A DNA stretch of 41,141 nucleotides from Myxococcales bacterium (GTDB lineage: Bacteria; Myxococcota_A; Polyangia; Polyangiales; Polyangiaceae): assembly GCA_003153495.1 (NCBI GenBank), contig PLYU01000333.1, positions 1 through 41,141 on the forward strand, given 5' to 3'. How positions within the stretch are numbered: the stretch's first letter is position 1; each line of letters starts with the position of its first letter. The position numbers and the translations under genes were made by a program. Positions 16,246 through 29,093 of the stretch are shown piece by piece. The notes below the pieces were generated by a model. The model had not been told where the DNA came from. It did not search any database and was given only the letters and a program-made list of their open reading frames with translations.

Positions 16246-17493
16246 GTGACGTACAGATTGGGTGGTTCACTGTTCTCGGCGTTCTGCATCGCGGTGTGGC
16301 CGTTTCTCGCGGGCTGTGGGCTCGTCGAGGTACACACGTGGAGTTCGACGTCCGGCCAGGCTCGAACGCCGCGAGCCGCAGCCGCGCCGCGCGCGCCCGT
16401 CGCGCCGCCGCCCGCTTCGGATCCGAATCAGGCCGCGGATCCGGCTCGCCTCGCTGCAATCCAGAGGATGAACTCATGGACCCCCTCCGTGATGCCCGCG
16501 CTGTTGCGGCCGATCCCGCCGGACCCGTCGCTCCCGCTTCCCGCGCCCAGCGCTTATCGCAACCGGGTCGCGGGCATCGCGCTCGGCATGACGGAGAGCG
16601 AGGTGCTCGCCCTGTGTAGCCACCGCGACCGTCCGACCATTCAAGCAGAGCACGCTGCGATGAACCGCGACGGCGAGGAAGTCAGCGCCGACTCCGGCCC
16701 GAACAGATTGCTCGGCGGCAGTTACCTCCGCGCGATGACCTGCTTCTCCCACGACACCGGCCTCACGCAGATCAAGTTCGGGCCGCCACCCCTCGCGCGC
16801 GTCGTGCAGATCGATCATTCGGATCGCACGCTCGACGGCGCCCCGAAACCACTCGCCACCTACCTCGGCGCGCTGAAGGGGGCCTACGGTGAGCCCGCCG
16901 ACCAGATCGGCCCCGAGCCGATCAGGGATGGCCGCTACGCGCAGACCTACAAGTGGCTCTTCACGAAGAGTCCCGTCGATCTCGACTGCGCGCCCCACCT
17001 CCGGGAAAGCGGCAAGGACGTTTACGGCGCCGCACTGCTCAAGGGCATGCCCTGTGCCACCGAGCTCACCGTGCGCCTCGCGATCGAGGACGACACCTCC
17101 GTGTTCGCCGCCGACGTGAAGACTCTGAATCTCCGCCAATCGCGTGACGCCGAGCGCAACCACTTCGAGCAGCTTAACGCGCAGTACGGCACGCACCTCG
17201 TCGACACTGTCACGGAGCGGGTCGAGCAGCTGGGCTCGACCATCCTCTGCATCAACATCGTGACCCCTCTCCTCCAGCACTACCTCACGTCCAAGCGCGA
17301 ACAGTTCAGCGAAGCCCTCGCCGAGCGCCTCTTCCCGGACCAAGATCACGCGTGGATGGAGAAGCTCATCGAAAAGAGCGGCATTGACGATCGCCTCTTC
17401 GCGGACCCGAGCCACCATGGGGCCGAAGTCTTCTGCCAGGCCGCATTTGCAATGTACGACCAGCATGGGGCGGGGGATGTGTTTGCGCCGTAG
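16246..17493 (+). CDS. Hypothetical lipoprotein, 415 residues
   Basis: I do not recognise the family. The N-terminus is a lipoprotein signal ('SLFSAFCIAVWPFLAGC-GLV') followed by an Ala/Pro-rich linker to about residue 60. A first domain contains 'VAGIALGMTESEVLALC', reminiscent of the 'GMT-x-x-EV' helix of small outer-membrane BamE-like folds, though the resemblance is short. Further on are 'YKWLFTKSPVDLDCAPHLRE' and a charged helical C-terminal half (about 290-400). Seven or so cysteines suggest disulfides. It should be periplasmic or outer-membrane attached. The gene stands alone, with a MITE-like element 84 bases downstream. Confidence 0.75.
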   Translation: MTYRLGGSLFSAFCIAVWPFLAGCGLVEVHTWSSTSGQARTPRAAAAPRAPVAPPPASDPNQAADPARLAAIQRMNSWTPSVMPALLRPIPPDPSLPLPAPSAYRNRVAGIALGMTESEVLALCSHRDRPTIQAEHAAMNRDGEEVSADSGPNRLLGGSYLRAMTCFSHDTGLTQIKFGPPPLARVVQIDHSDRTLDGAPKPLATYLGALKGAYGEPADQIGPEPIRDGRYAQTYKWLFTKSPVDLDCAPHLRESGKDVYGAALLKGMPCATELTVRLAIEDDTSVFAADVKTLNLRQSRDAERNHFEQLNAQYGTHLVDTVTERVEQLGSTILCINIVTPLLQHYLTSKREQFSEALAERLFPDQDHAWMEKLIEKSGIDDRLFADPSHHGAEVFCQAAFAMYDQHGAGDVFAP

Positions 17494-17576
17494 GGGGCGA
17501 GCAGGTGGCACGTGGCCCCGCGGGCCGGCAAAGGCGGCGAGTCGACATAGGACCCGTTAGCAGAGGGTAGCGGCCT

Positions 17577-17696
17577 CCCGTCCTGGCTACTTCCGGAATC
17601 AGCGAGAAGTTCAGAGCCTTGGCGCTACCATTGTGCCTCAAGCTCGACCCCGTGTTCTTGGTCGCCTCCGCGGATCGGTGAAGTAGCCAAGACGGG
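17577..17696 (+). mobile_element. MITE-like element, copy 1 (120 bp)
   Basis: A 120-bp non-coding element is bounded by 17-bp terminal inverted repeats, CCCGTCCTGGCTACTTC on the left and GAAGTAGCCAAGACGGG on the right, with one mismatch. Similarity between the ends continues imperfectly for about ten more bases. It matches the copy at 18612-18731 at all but about three positions, in the same orientation. No transposase is encoded and no target duplication is evident. It lies in the gap after the 415-residue lipoprotein gene. Confidence 0.8.
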
Positions 17697-17789
17697 GGGT
17701 GTCTCCCGTGAATTTCGCGTGTCCGGCGCAAAGGAGAGCCACCAGGCGCGCCATGCGACGCGCGCCCGGTGGTGCCCCCCGGCGATCCG

Positions 17790-18326
17790 TCAGCTCGGCC
17801 GGCAGGTCAGGTCGAGTGAGAGGTTGAGCGGAGCGACGGCGCTGCCCTTCTGATACGCCGTGAAGTCCACGTGCTTGGCGTCGCAGGTCTCGTTGGGGCC
17901 CCAGGTGAACGTGCCCCACTCGCTGCCCGCCCAGTAGCTGTTGACGCCCCCGATGTTGCCGACCACGCCGGCGCCGTAGACGCAGGCAGCGGGCGTCCCC
18001 GACTGGTTGGCGGTCCTGTAGAGCCACATGTCGGTGGCCGCGCAGGTGTGCTCCACGACGGACTGCGTGCGAATGGCGTGCGCGGCGCCGGGGATGGCGG
18101 CCGCCTCCTTCTCGGCGACGTACGTGTCCCAGACGGCTCTGGTCACGTAGGTCACCGTCTCCTTCGTCGTACCGTCCGCGGCGACCTCGACCTGCGTCAG
18201 CATGACGCTGGCGCTGTCCGCCGACGTGGACCCCGCGGTGTCCCCCGTCGCCCCGGGTTCGCCCGATCCTCCGCATCCGATGACCACGGCCGAAAGGGAC
18301 AGCAAGAGCGTGACTCGATGATTCAT
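17790..18326 (-). CDS. Hypothetical lipoprotein between two MITE-like repeats
   Basis: This 178-residue protein has a textbook lipoprotein signal ('MNHRVTLLLSLSAVVIGC-GG') and a Gly/Ser/Thr/Ala-rich linker. The compact domain has no family I recognise: 'VWDTYVAEKEAA', 'HTCAATDMWLYRTANQSG', 'YWAGSEWGTFTWGPNETC' and a closing 'LDLTC'. Four cysteines probably pair. The start at 18326 is preceded by AGGAAG. The gene is flanked on both sides by copies of a 120-bp element in direct orientation. Its upstream region carries repeated motifs that look regulatory. Confidence 0.78.
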   Translation of the reverse strand: MNHRVTLLLSLSAVVIGCGGSGEPGATGDTAGSTSADSASVMLTQVEVAADGTTKETVTYVTRAVWDTYVAEKEAAAIPGAAHAIRTQSVVEHTCAATDMWLYRTANQSGTPAACVYGAGVVGNIGGVNSYWAGSEWGTFTWGPNETCDAKHVDFTAYQKGSAVAPLNLSLDLTCRPS

Positions 18327-18611
18327 GGTCTTCCTCCGATGGTGCGCCGGCGCTTGCCAGCGTCGGCGGCGCGTTACGCAAGAGGTGGGCCGTGGTCAGA
18401 TCTTGCGCGACAGATCGAAACGAGAAGGCTATTCGCACGCGAAATAGGCTCTCCGCAGCGAAACGAGAGTCAGGCCCGATCGCCGCTTGCGCGATCTGCC
18501 GATGGTCGGCCGACCGTCGACCGATGGTCGGCGAGAGTCGGTGCCGGCTTGACGTGGCGAACTGAACTGCGGGGCGTGTCGGGGGGTCGGCCTTGCGCAT
18601 GGCCTTGGACA
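18327..18611. promoter_or_regulatory. Repeat-rich upstream region of the 178-residue lipoprotein gene
   Basis: No gene is visible. CCGATGGTCGGC occurs twice in direct orientation, at 18499 and 18521. The 22-bp spacing (two helical turns) encloses the palindrome GGTCGGCCGACC. CGAAACGAGA occurs at 18416 and 18459, and CTTGCGCGA at about 18403 and 18486. Phased repeats of this kind upstream of a gene fit multiple regulator binding sites. Confidence 0.45.
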
Positions 18612-18731
18612 CCCGTCCTGGCTACTTCCGGGATCAGCGAAAAGTTCAGAGCCTTGGCGCTACCATTGTGCCTCAAGCTCGCCCCCGTGTTCTTGGTCGC
18701 CTCCGCGGATCGGTGAAGTAGCCAAGACGGC
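18612..18731 (+). mobile_element. MITE-like element, copy 2 (120 bp)
   Basis: This second copy has the same orientation as copy 1 and about three substitutions, with the same terminal inverted repeats (CCCGTCCTGGCTACTTC and GAAGTAGCCAAGACGG). It ends about 20 bases beyond the gcvP stop codon, so it forms the 3' trailer of gcvP mRNA. The near-identity of the copies implies recent spread or gene conversion. Confidence 0.8.
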
Positions 18732-18751
18732 CCGCGCCCGCGCCCGCCCCC

Positions 18752-21628
<2,877 letters not shown>

Positions 21629-21740
21629 GGGTGGGCCTGATCGCGCTATCTAGCACCCGAGGCGCCCACCGGCCGGGCTGGATTTTGGCGGTCGGCCGTA
21701 CTACACCGCGCTGGCTGTTTCGTCCCCACAGGAGCGCGCC

Positions 21741-22922
21741 ATGTCCCGCTATCGTTTCACGTCCGAGTCCGTCACCGAGGGGCACCCGGACAAGCTCTGC
21801 GATCAGGTGTCCGATGCGATCCTCGACGCGATCCTCGAGCAGGATCCCCGCGCCCGCGTCGCCTGCGAGACCCTCGCGAAGACGGGGATGGTCGTCGTCG
21901 CCGGCGAGATCACGACGAGCGCTCGCGTCGAGTTCGCGCAGATCGTGCGCCAGACCGTCAAGGAGATCGGCTACGTCGGCTCGGAGATGGGCTTCGACGC
22001 GAACACCTGCGCCGTGCTCACCGCGATCGAGCGCCAGAGCCCCGACATCGCCCAGGGCGTGAACGAGGGCGACGGGCTGCACAAGGAGCAGGGCGCCGGC
22101 GACCAGGGCCTGATGTTCGGCTACGCGACCGACGAGACGCCGGAGCTCATGCCGGCCGCCATCCAGTACGCCCACACGCTCGCCCGCCAGCTGGCCGCGG
22201 TGCGCAAGAAGAAGCTGGTCGACTTCCTCCGCCCCGACGGCAAGACCCAGGTCACCCTCGAGTACGAGAACGACGTCCCGGTGCGCATCGACGCCATCGT
22301 CGTCTCGACGCAGCACGACGAGAAGGTGAAGCACAAGCAGCTGCGCGAGGCCGTGATCGAGCTGGTCATCGAGAAGTCGCTCCCGAAGAAGCTCATCGAC
22401 AAGGCCACGAAGGTGCACGTCAACCCGACGGGGCGCTTCGTCGTCGGCGGGCCGATGGGCGACTGCGGGCTGACCGGGCGCAAGATCATCGTCGACTCGT
22501 ACGGCGGCATGGGCCGTCACGGCGGCGGCGCGTTCAGCGGGAAGGACCCCAGCAAGGTCGACCGCAGCGCGTGCTACTTCGCGCGCTACATCGCCAAGAA
22601 CGTGGTCGCGTCGGGCGTAGCGAAGCGCTGCGAGGTGCAGATCGCGTACGCGATCGGCGTGGCCCAGCCCGTCGGCGTGCACGTCGACACCTTCGGCACG
22701 GGGAAGGTGACCGACGAGGTGCTCGAGAAGTACATCGTCGGCGCGTTCGACATGCGGCCCAAGGCGCTCATCGACGCGCTCGGGCTCCTAGCGCCGATCT
22801 ACAGGCCGACCGCGGCGTACGGCCACTTCGGCCGCTCCGAGTTCCCGTGGGAGAAGACGAACCGCGCGGCGAAGATCTCCGACGACCTGCTCCGCAAGAC
22901 GCCCCGCCGCGCGGTGGCGTAG
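21741..22922 (+). CDS. metK: MetK, S-adenosylmethionine synthase
   Basis: This 393-residue cytosolic enzyme makes S-adenosylmethionine from methionine and ATP. Signatures are '[11 protein letters not shown]' near residue 12 (ATP/Mg site), '[12 protein letters not shown]' near 118 with the catalytic loop after it, and the P-loop-like '[19 protein letters not shown]' near 258. The length is standard. AGGAG lies eight bases before the ATG. I checked the 112-base gap shared with gcvP for a SAM or SAH riboswitch and saw no recognisable one. A hairpin that could end transcription follows the stop. Confidence 0.98.
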   Translation: MSRYRFTSESVTEGHPDKLCDQVSDAILDAILEQDPRARVACETLAKTGMVVVAGEITTSARVEFAQIVRQTVKEIGYVGSEMGFDANTCAVLTAIERQSPDIAQGVNEGDGLHKEQGAGDQGLMFGYATDETPELMPAAIQYAHTLARQLAAVRKKKLVDFLRPDGKTQVTLEYENDVPVRIDAIVVSTQHDEKVKHKQLREAVIELVIEKSLPKKLIDKATKVHVNPTGRFVVGGPMGDCGLTGRKIIVDSYGGMGRHGGGAFSGKDPSKVDRSACYFARYIAKNVVASGVAKRCEVQIAYAIGVAQPVGVHVDTFGTGKVTDEVLEKYIVGAFDMRPKALIDALGLLAPIYRPTAAYGHFGRSEFPWEKTNRAAKISDDLLRKTPRRAVA

Positions 22923-22930
22923 GGCGGTCG

Positions 22931-22976
22931 CCCCCGTTGTTGTCATCCCGAGCGGAGCGAGGGATGACAAGGGGGG
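22931..22976. terminator. Bidirectional hairpin between metK and the zinc-ribbon gene
   Basis: TTGTCATCCC (22940-22949) and GGGATGACAA (22961-22970) form a perfect 10-bp stem around an 11-base loop. Outer CCCCC and GGGGG tracts extend it across a four-base bulge. It sits between two convergent genes. The TCATCCC-GAGCGNAGCGA-GGGATGA pattern occurs as a scattered repeat in many bacterial genomes, so it may be a REP-type element serving as a terminator. Confidence 0.6.
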
Positions 22977-22982
22977 CGACCG

Positions 22983-23165
22983 TCAGTCCTCCGGCCGGTT
23001 CGATTTGCGCTTCGCCACCGGCGTGTGCGCCGCCGTCTGCTGCAGGTCGCCCGGCTTCGGAAGCTCGTAACCGCACGCGGGGCAGTGGGTGAGTGTCTCG
23101 TCCGGTCTGGTCGCCGGCAGCACCCGGAAGCAGGCAGGGCAGACAGGACGCTCGGGCGCGGTCAT
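22983..23165 (-). CDS. Small zinc-ribbon protein
   Basis: This 60-residue protein has two CxxC knuckles, 'VCPACFRVL' and 'HCPACGYEL', 19 residues apart, making a zinc ribbon. A basic, disordered tail follows ('VAKRKSNRPED'). It may bind nucleic acid or a protein partner; nothing more specific can be said. It follows the sigma54-type regulator gene by 48 bases on the same strand and is probably the last gene of that operon. Confidence 0.75.
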   Translation of the reverse strand: MTAPERPVCPACFRVLPATRPDETLTHCPACGYELPKPGDLQQTAAHTPVAKRKSNRPED

Positions 23166-23213
23166 CGCACGGAGAATACAGCGACGGCGGCGTAGAGAGC
23201 GAGACCTTCGCGG

Positions 23214-25121
<1,908 letters not shown>

Positions 25122-25124
25122 CCG

Positions 25125-25382
25125 TCAGAAGCTCCCGTGCGCGCCGAGCTGCGCGCCGCCGTGGGGGGTCGGCCCGATCGCCAGCTGGAAGGGCGGGACC
25201 CACGCCGCGGCGTCGGGCGGGTCGGTCATGTTCGCCGTGAGAGCGGCCGCCAGGCCGAGGCCGGCGAGCCAGCCGACGGCGTTCGCGATGAGACCGTGGT
25301 GCATGTCCGCTTCGTTGCCAATGTAGAAGATGTAGACGGGCATCGTCACCAGCGTGCCGACAAAAGCTCCCCTCGGACGCAT
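25125..25382 (-). CDS. Small membrane protein in the gpsA operon
   Basis: This 85-residue protein starts at ATG 25382, with GGAGGG (25386-25391) just upstream. It has a hydrophobic N-terminal segment ('GAFVGTLVTMPVYIFYIG'), a second one ('GLIANAVGWLAGLGLAAALTA'), and a polar C-terminus ending 'AIGPTPHGGAQLGAHGSF'. I recognise no family. Two membrane segments or a signal peptide plus one helix are possible. It lies 21 bases after gpsA and three bases before the sigma54 activator, so it belongs to the same transcript. Confidence 0.65.
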   Translation of the reverse strand: MRPRGAFVGTLVTMPVYIFYIGNEADMHHGLIANAVGWLAGLGLAAALTANMTDPPDAAAWVPPFQLAIGPTPHGGAQLGAHGSF

Positions 25383-25403
25383 GCACCCTCCGAGCACCCT
25401 GGT

Positions 25404-26435
25404 TCACCGCAACGTCGCCCGCGCGACCGCGCGCGGATCGAACTCGTACCCTAGCTCGCGCGCCATGAGATCCTTCACGGCCTGCTGCACGGGCTTCGCC
25501 TCGTAGAGGACCGAGTACACCTCGCGCGTGATCGGCATGTCGACCCCCAGCTTCTGCGCGAGGCTGTGGGCGCTCCTGGCGGTGTTCACCCCCTCGGCCA
25601 CGTGGCCCAGGGTCGCCAGCACCTCGGCGAGCTGACGCCCCCGCCCCATCTCGTGGCCGAGCGTGCGGTTGCGCGAGAGCTCTCCCGTGCAGGTGAGCAC
25701 GAGGTCTCCCATCCCGGCGAGCCCGGCGAGGGTCAGCGCCGACCCGCCCCTCGCCATGGCGAGCTTCGCGACCTCGGCGAGCCCGCGCGTGATGAGCGCC
25801 GCGCGCGTGTTGTGGCCGAAGCCGAGCCCGTCGACCGCGCCGGCGGCGATGGCGATCACGTTCTTCAGCGCGCCCCCGCACTCGACCCCGACCACGTCCG
25901 AGCTGGCGTACGTGCGGAGGTACGGCGTGTGAAACTGCTTCATCGCCTTCGCCCCGACCTCCGCGTCGTGCGCCGCGATGACCACGGCGGTGGGGAGGTG
26001 GTAGGCCAGCTCCTTCGCGAAGCTCGGGCCCGAGAGGAAGGCGAGCTGGCGGTGCGCCGCCGCCGGCAGCTCCTGCCCGAGGACCTCGTCCATGAACATG
26101 AGCGAGTCGTTCTCGATGCCCTTGGTGGCGCTGACCACGAGCGTCCCGTCCCGCAGGTGGGGGCCGGCCGCCCGGGCGACCTCGCGCGTCGCGTGGCTGG
26201 GCACGACGAAGACCACGGTCTTCGCCCCGTCGACCGCCGCGGACAGGTCGTGCGTGCACATCAGGTTCGGCGGGAGCTTGACGTCCGGCAGGTACCGGGC
26301 GTTCTCCCCGGTGGCCGCGATGGCCTCGCACAGGTCACGGCGGCGCGACCAGAGGACGACGCTGCTCTCCTTCTCCGCCAGGAGCTTCGCCAGCGCCGTT
26401 CCCCACGCGCCGGCGCCGAGCACGGCGACCTTCAT
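25404..26435 (-). CDS. gpsA: GpsA, glycerol-3-phosphate dehydrogenase [NAD(P)+]
   Basis: This 343-residue cytosolic enzyme reduces dihydroxyacetone phosphate to sn-glycerol 3-phosphate, the backbone of phospholipids. The nucleotide-binding motif 'VLGAGAWGTALA' opens the protein. 'SATKGIE' and 'SGPSFAKELA' follow, then the substrate-site signature 'NTRAALITRGLAEV' and 'LAGMGDLVLTC'. The catalytic Lys is in 'ECGGALKNVIAIAAG'. I chose ATG 26435, which opens directly on the Rossmann fold; the 15 extra codons upstream look non-coding. It heads the operon with the small membrane protein and the FHA-sigma54 activator. Confidence 0.96.
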   Translation of the reverse strand: MKVAVLGAGAWGTALAKLLAEKESSVVLWSRRRDLCEAIAATGENARYLPDVKLPPNLMCTHDLSAAVDGAKTVVFVVPSHATREVARAAGPHLRDGTLVVSATKGIENDSLMFMDEVLGQELPAAAHRQLAFLSGPSFAKELAYHLPTAVVIAAHDAEVGAKAMKQFHTPYLRTYASSDVVGVECGGALKNVIAIAAGAVDGLGFGHNTRAALITRGLAEVAKLAMARGGSALTLAGLAGMGDLVLTCTGELSRNRTLGHEMGRGRQLAEVLATLGHVAEGVNTARSAHSLAQKLGVDMPITREVYSVLYEAKPVQQAVKDLMARELGYEFDPRAVARATLR

Positions 26436-26503
26436 TGGCACCACGTTAGCACGCCCTCTATGGCGCCGGACCGTCCGCACCCGCGCTATGCTCCCGCCCC
26501 CCG

Positions 26504-27580
26504 ATGCGCCTCGCCCCCCACGCCCCCGCCGCGCGCCTGCCGCCGTCCGTCCTCGTCGCGCTCGCCCTGGCGCACGCGGTGGCCTGCTCGCCCAACACCG
26601 TCTGCAAGGTCTCGGGCCCCATCAACGACCCGTCCAACCGGACCCTCCGCCGCAACATCATGAGCTACGGCCTCGGGCAGTTCTGCCAGCAGATGACGAC
26701 GCGCAACGCGCCGCTGCGGCTCGCCCCGGATGCGCCGGTCATCGGCCGCTTCTTCCCGCAGCACTGCGCGCAGCAGATGCTGGCCAACGGCGACCTGTGG
26801 GTGCAGTTCGACGGGTTCGGCTACGCCTGGACGGACCTCTCGCGGAAGGTGACCTTCACCTCCGCCGCGACCATCCAGTACAACGACGACTTCAAGTGCG
26901 GCGAGGACAACGCCATCTACGCGTACTTCGATACGCGCAACGTGTCCCCGCCCGACTTCCGCGTGAACCAGATCGAGCAGCCGGTGGCCAACCTGGTGCA
27001 GTCGTGGATCGCCCCGTTCGCCGACACCTTCGGGCGGCAGATGGTCTCGGGGCAGCTCGGGCAGGGGTTCACGGTCATCCAGGGCACCGACGGGAGCACG
27101 GACTTCAGCGTCGGGCACCTGCCGCTCGGCAAGCCGCCGGCCCACCCGTACGCGATGCACGGCGGCGATCGCGTCACCTACGAGGATCTCCGCACGCAGG
27201 TGCACTCCGGCGAGCGCGACTTCATCGGCCCCGTGACGATCGACGGCTCGGGGCGCGCCCTCTACCTGCAGATGCACCTCGACGGGGTGCCGGCGGTCGA
27301 CGTGTTCGTCGTCCCCAAGTCCGAGGGCGACGCCTCGCTGCAGCTCTACTACCAGTACGGCGCCTCCGGCCCGCTGGCGTACCCTCCGCGGTTCGCCGAC
27401 GTGGTGCAGGCGGGGGTGGAATACCAGCGCAGCCTGCCCCTGCCGGCGGGTATGTACTATGTCGTGATCGACAACACGCCCTCGGCTGGCCAGGCCGCGC
27501 CGCCCGCTCCACTCTTCGGGGCCGTGGCGGACGTTCCGGCGGTGGCCAGCTACGTGATCCAGACCGGTGACGCGCCTTGA
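26504..27580 (+). CDS. Hypothetical lipoprotein coupled to lepB
   Basis: This 358-residue protein has an N-terminal signal ending '..ALAHAVAC-SPN'. The body contains 'NIMSYGLGQFCQQMTTRNAP', 'IGRFFPQHC', 'LWVQFDGFGYAWTDLSRKV', 'VDVFVVPKSEGDASLQLYYQ' and 'YYVVIDNTPSAGQAAPPAP'. I recognise no named family. The beta-rich C-terminal part resembles a small sandwich domain. The 'NPSAGxAAP'-like ending recurs in myxobacterial lipoproteins. Its stop overlaps the TTG start of lepB by four bases, so signal peptidase I is translated in step with it. Confidence 0.78.
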   Translation: MRLAPHAPAARLPPSVLVALALAHAVACSPNTVCKVSGPINDPSNRTLRRNIMSYGLGQFCQQMTTRNAPLRLAPDAPVIGRFFPQHCAQQMLANGDLWVQFDGFGYAWTDLSRKVTFTSAATIQYNDDFKCGEDNAIYAYFDTRNVSPPDFRVNQIEQPVANLVQSWIAPFADTFGRQMVSGQLGQGFTVIQGTDGSTDFSVGHLPLGKPPAHPYAMHGGDRVTYEDLRTQVHSGERDFIGPVTIDGSGRALYLQMHLDGVPAVDVFVVPKSEGDASLQLYYQYGASGPLAYPPRFADVVQAGVEYQRSLPLPAGMYYVVIDNTPSAGQAAPPAPLFGAVADVPAVASYVIQTGDAP

Positions 27581-28986
27581 GCACGGAAGAATCCCCTCGC
27601 GCCGCCGCGGCTGACCCGCCGCCCGGCGACAAGGAAGCGCCCGCGCCTCTGCCGGCGCGCGCGGTCTTCGAGCCGCCCCTCGCGAGGCGGTCGCGGGTGC
27701 TTCGCCTGGTCTACTGGACGGTCTGGTTCGGCATCCTGCCGGTCGCGCTCGCGTGCGTCCTGGTGTGGGCGCTGACGCCGGCGGGCGGCGCCGAGCTGAA
27801 TGGCGGGCTCGGGTGGCTGCAGTCGATGGTGCGGGCGCAGCCGGTCCCCGTCGGGATCGTCCTGTTCACCGCGCTCGAGATCGCGCTGTGGGCCGCGCGC
27901 CACGAGCTTCCGTTCGCGAAGGACGCGCACCCGCCCCTGCGGGCCGACCTACCGGCTCGCATGCGCGGCCCCTTCGAGCGCGCGCGCGCCCTGCTCGACG
28001 AGGCCGAGGTCATCCTGAGCCGGAACGCCAGGGCGATCGCGCGCGACGTGTCGCTCAAGGAGCGCGGCCGGCTGCGCTCGGACCTCGACGCGCTGGCCGA
28101 GGCGATGGACAGGGTCCCCTTCGACGAGGAGGGGTTCATGGGGGCGTTCGAGCGCGCGGACGGCGAGATCGACGTGCGCCTCGGCCGGTGGCGCAAGAGC
28201 GAGGTCCGCGAGTACCTCGAGGCGATCATGATGGCCGTCGCGGTGGCGTTCGCCCTGCGCGCGTTCGTCATCGAGGCGTTCAAGATACCGAGCGGGTCGA
28301 TGATCCCGACGTTGATGGTGGGCGACCACATCTTCGTGAACAAGTTCACCTACGGCCCGGCGATCCCCTATGCGCACGCGCGCGTGTGGACGAGCATGCC
28401 GCCCCGCCGGGGCGATGTCATCGTGTTCGCGTTCCCCGAGCACCCCGAGCAGGACTTCATCAAGCGAGTCATCGTGGTCGAGGGGGACAAGCTGGAGGCG
28501 AAGGACGGGCACCCCATCATCAACGGGTGGGAGGTGCCGAGCTGCCGCGTCGGGTCGTGGGGATACAGCGACTACGACTCGCCGATCACGCACCACGAGG
28601 GGGACCTCTTCGTCGAGTACCTGGGGGACGACGAGTACCTGACGTTCTACGACCGCGCCTCGAGCGTGTTTCCGGAGTACCAGGGGCCTTTCTACGCGAA
28701 GAAGGGCGAAGCGTGGGTGATGGGGGACAACCGGAACAACAGCCACGATTCGCGGATGTGGTTCGGGGGGCAGGGGGGCGGGGTGCCGTTCGACAACATC
28801 CGGGGGCGGGCGCTGTTCGTGTGGCTGAGCGTGAGCGACAACGGGGTGGACTGGTCGCGCGAGGGCGCGCCGGTGATGGGTCGGCCGAGGCTGCCGCCGA
28901 GCGCGATGGGGCTGGAGGGGCAGTTCGAGGCGTGTCTGAAGAGCCGACCGGCCGTGACGAACCCGCCGGCGGGACCGCCGCTGTGA
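27577..28986 (+). CDS. lepB: LepB, signal peptidase I with long N-terminal region
   Basis: This 469-residue membrane protease removes signal peptides from exported proteins. The Ser/Lys dyad is present: Ser241 in 'FKIPSGSMIPTLMVGDHIFV' and Lys296 in 'DFIKRVIVVEGDKL'. The third family box 'MGDNRNNSHDSR' begins at 382. Ahead of the catalytic part lie a proline-rich cytoplasmic tail (1-40) and two hydrophobic helices (about 45-66 and 90-106). A charged, helical stretch of about 100 residues follows, before the membrane helix at 213-234 that leads into the Ser box. Bacterial LepB is usually 250-330 residues, so about 150 extra residues sit at the N-terminus. The start TTG 27577 overlaps the upstream lipoprotein stop. 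Confidence 0.93.
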   Translation: MSTEESPRAAAADPPPGDKEAPAPLPARAVFEPPLARRSRVLRLVYWTVWFGILPVALACVLVWALTPAGGAELNGGLGWLQSMVRAQPVPVGIVLFTALEIALWAARHELPFAKDAHPPLRADLPARMRGPFERARALLDEAEVILSRNARAIARDVSLKERGRLRSDLDALAEAMDRVPFDEEGFMGAFERADGEIDVRLGRWRKSEVREYLEAIMMAVAVAFALRAFVIEAFKIPSGSMIPTLMVGDHIFVNKFTYGPAIPYAHARVWTSMPPRRGDVIVFAFPEHPEQDFIKRVIVVEGDKLEAKDGHPIINGWEVPSCRVGSWGYSDYDSPITHHEGDLFVEYLGDDEYLTFYDRASSVFPEYQGPFYAKKGEAWVMGDNRNNSHDSRMWFGGQGGGVPFDNIRGRALFVWLSVSDNGVDWSREGAPVMGRPRLPPSAMGLEGQFEACLKSRPAVTNPPAGPPL

Positions 28987-29093
28987 CGTGAGGGGCGCTC
29001 GGGCTCGAGTGCGCCACCTCGTCGAGCCGGTCTTCCTGGAGCAGCTACTCTCCACCATCGAAGTCGCGCGTGATAGCGCGCTCGATGAGGTTC

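Noticed and set aside
17577-18731. The two 120-bp elements as ends of a composite transposon carrying the lipoprotein gene
   Set aside because: The elements encode no transposase, no target duplication is visible outside them, and the gene between them is not a typical cargo gene. Independent insertions or local duplication are simpler.
21629-21740. Possible SAM or SAH riboswitch upstream of metK
   Set aside because: The gap is only 112 bases and shared with gcvP. I could not find the core helices of any known SAM/SAH class. A covariance-model search would settle it.
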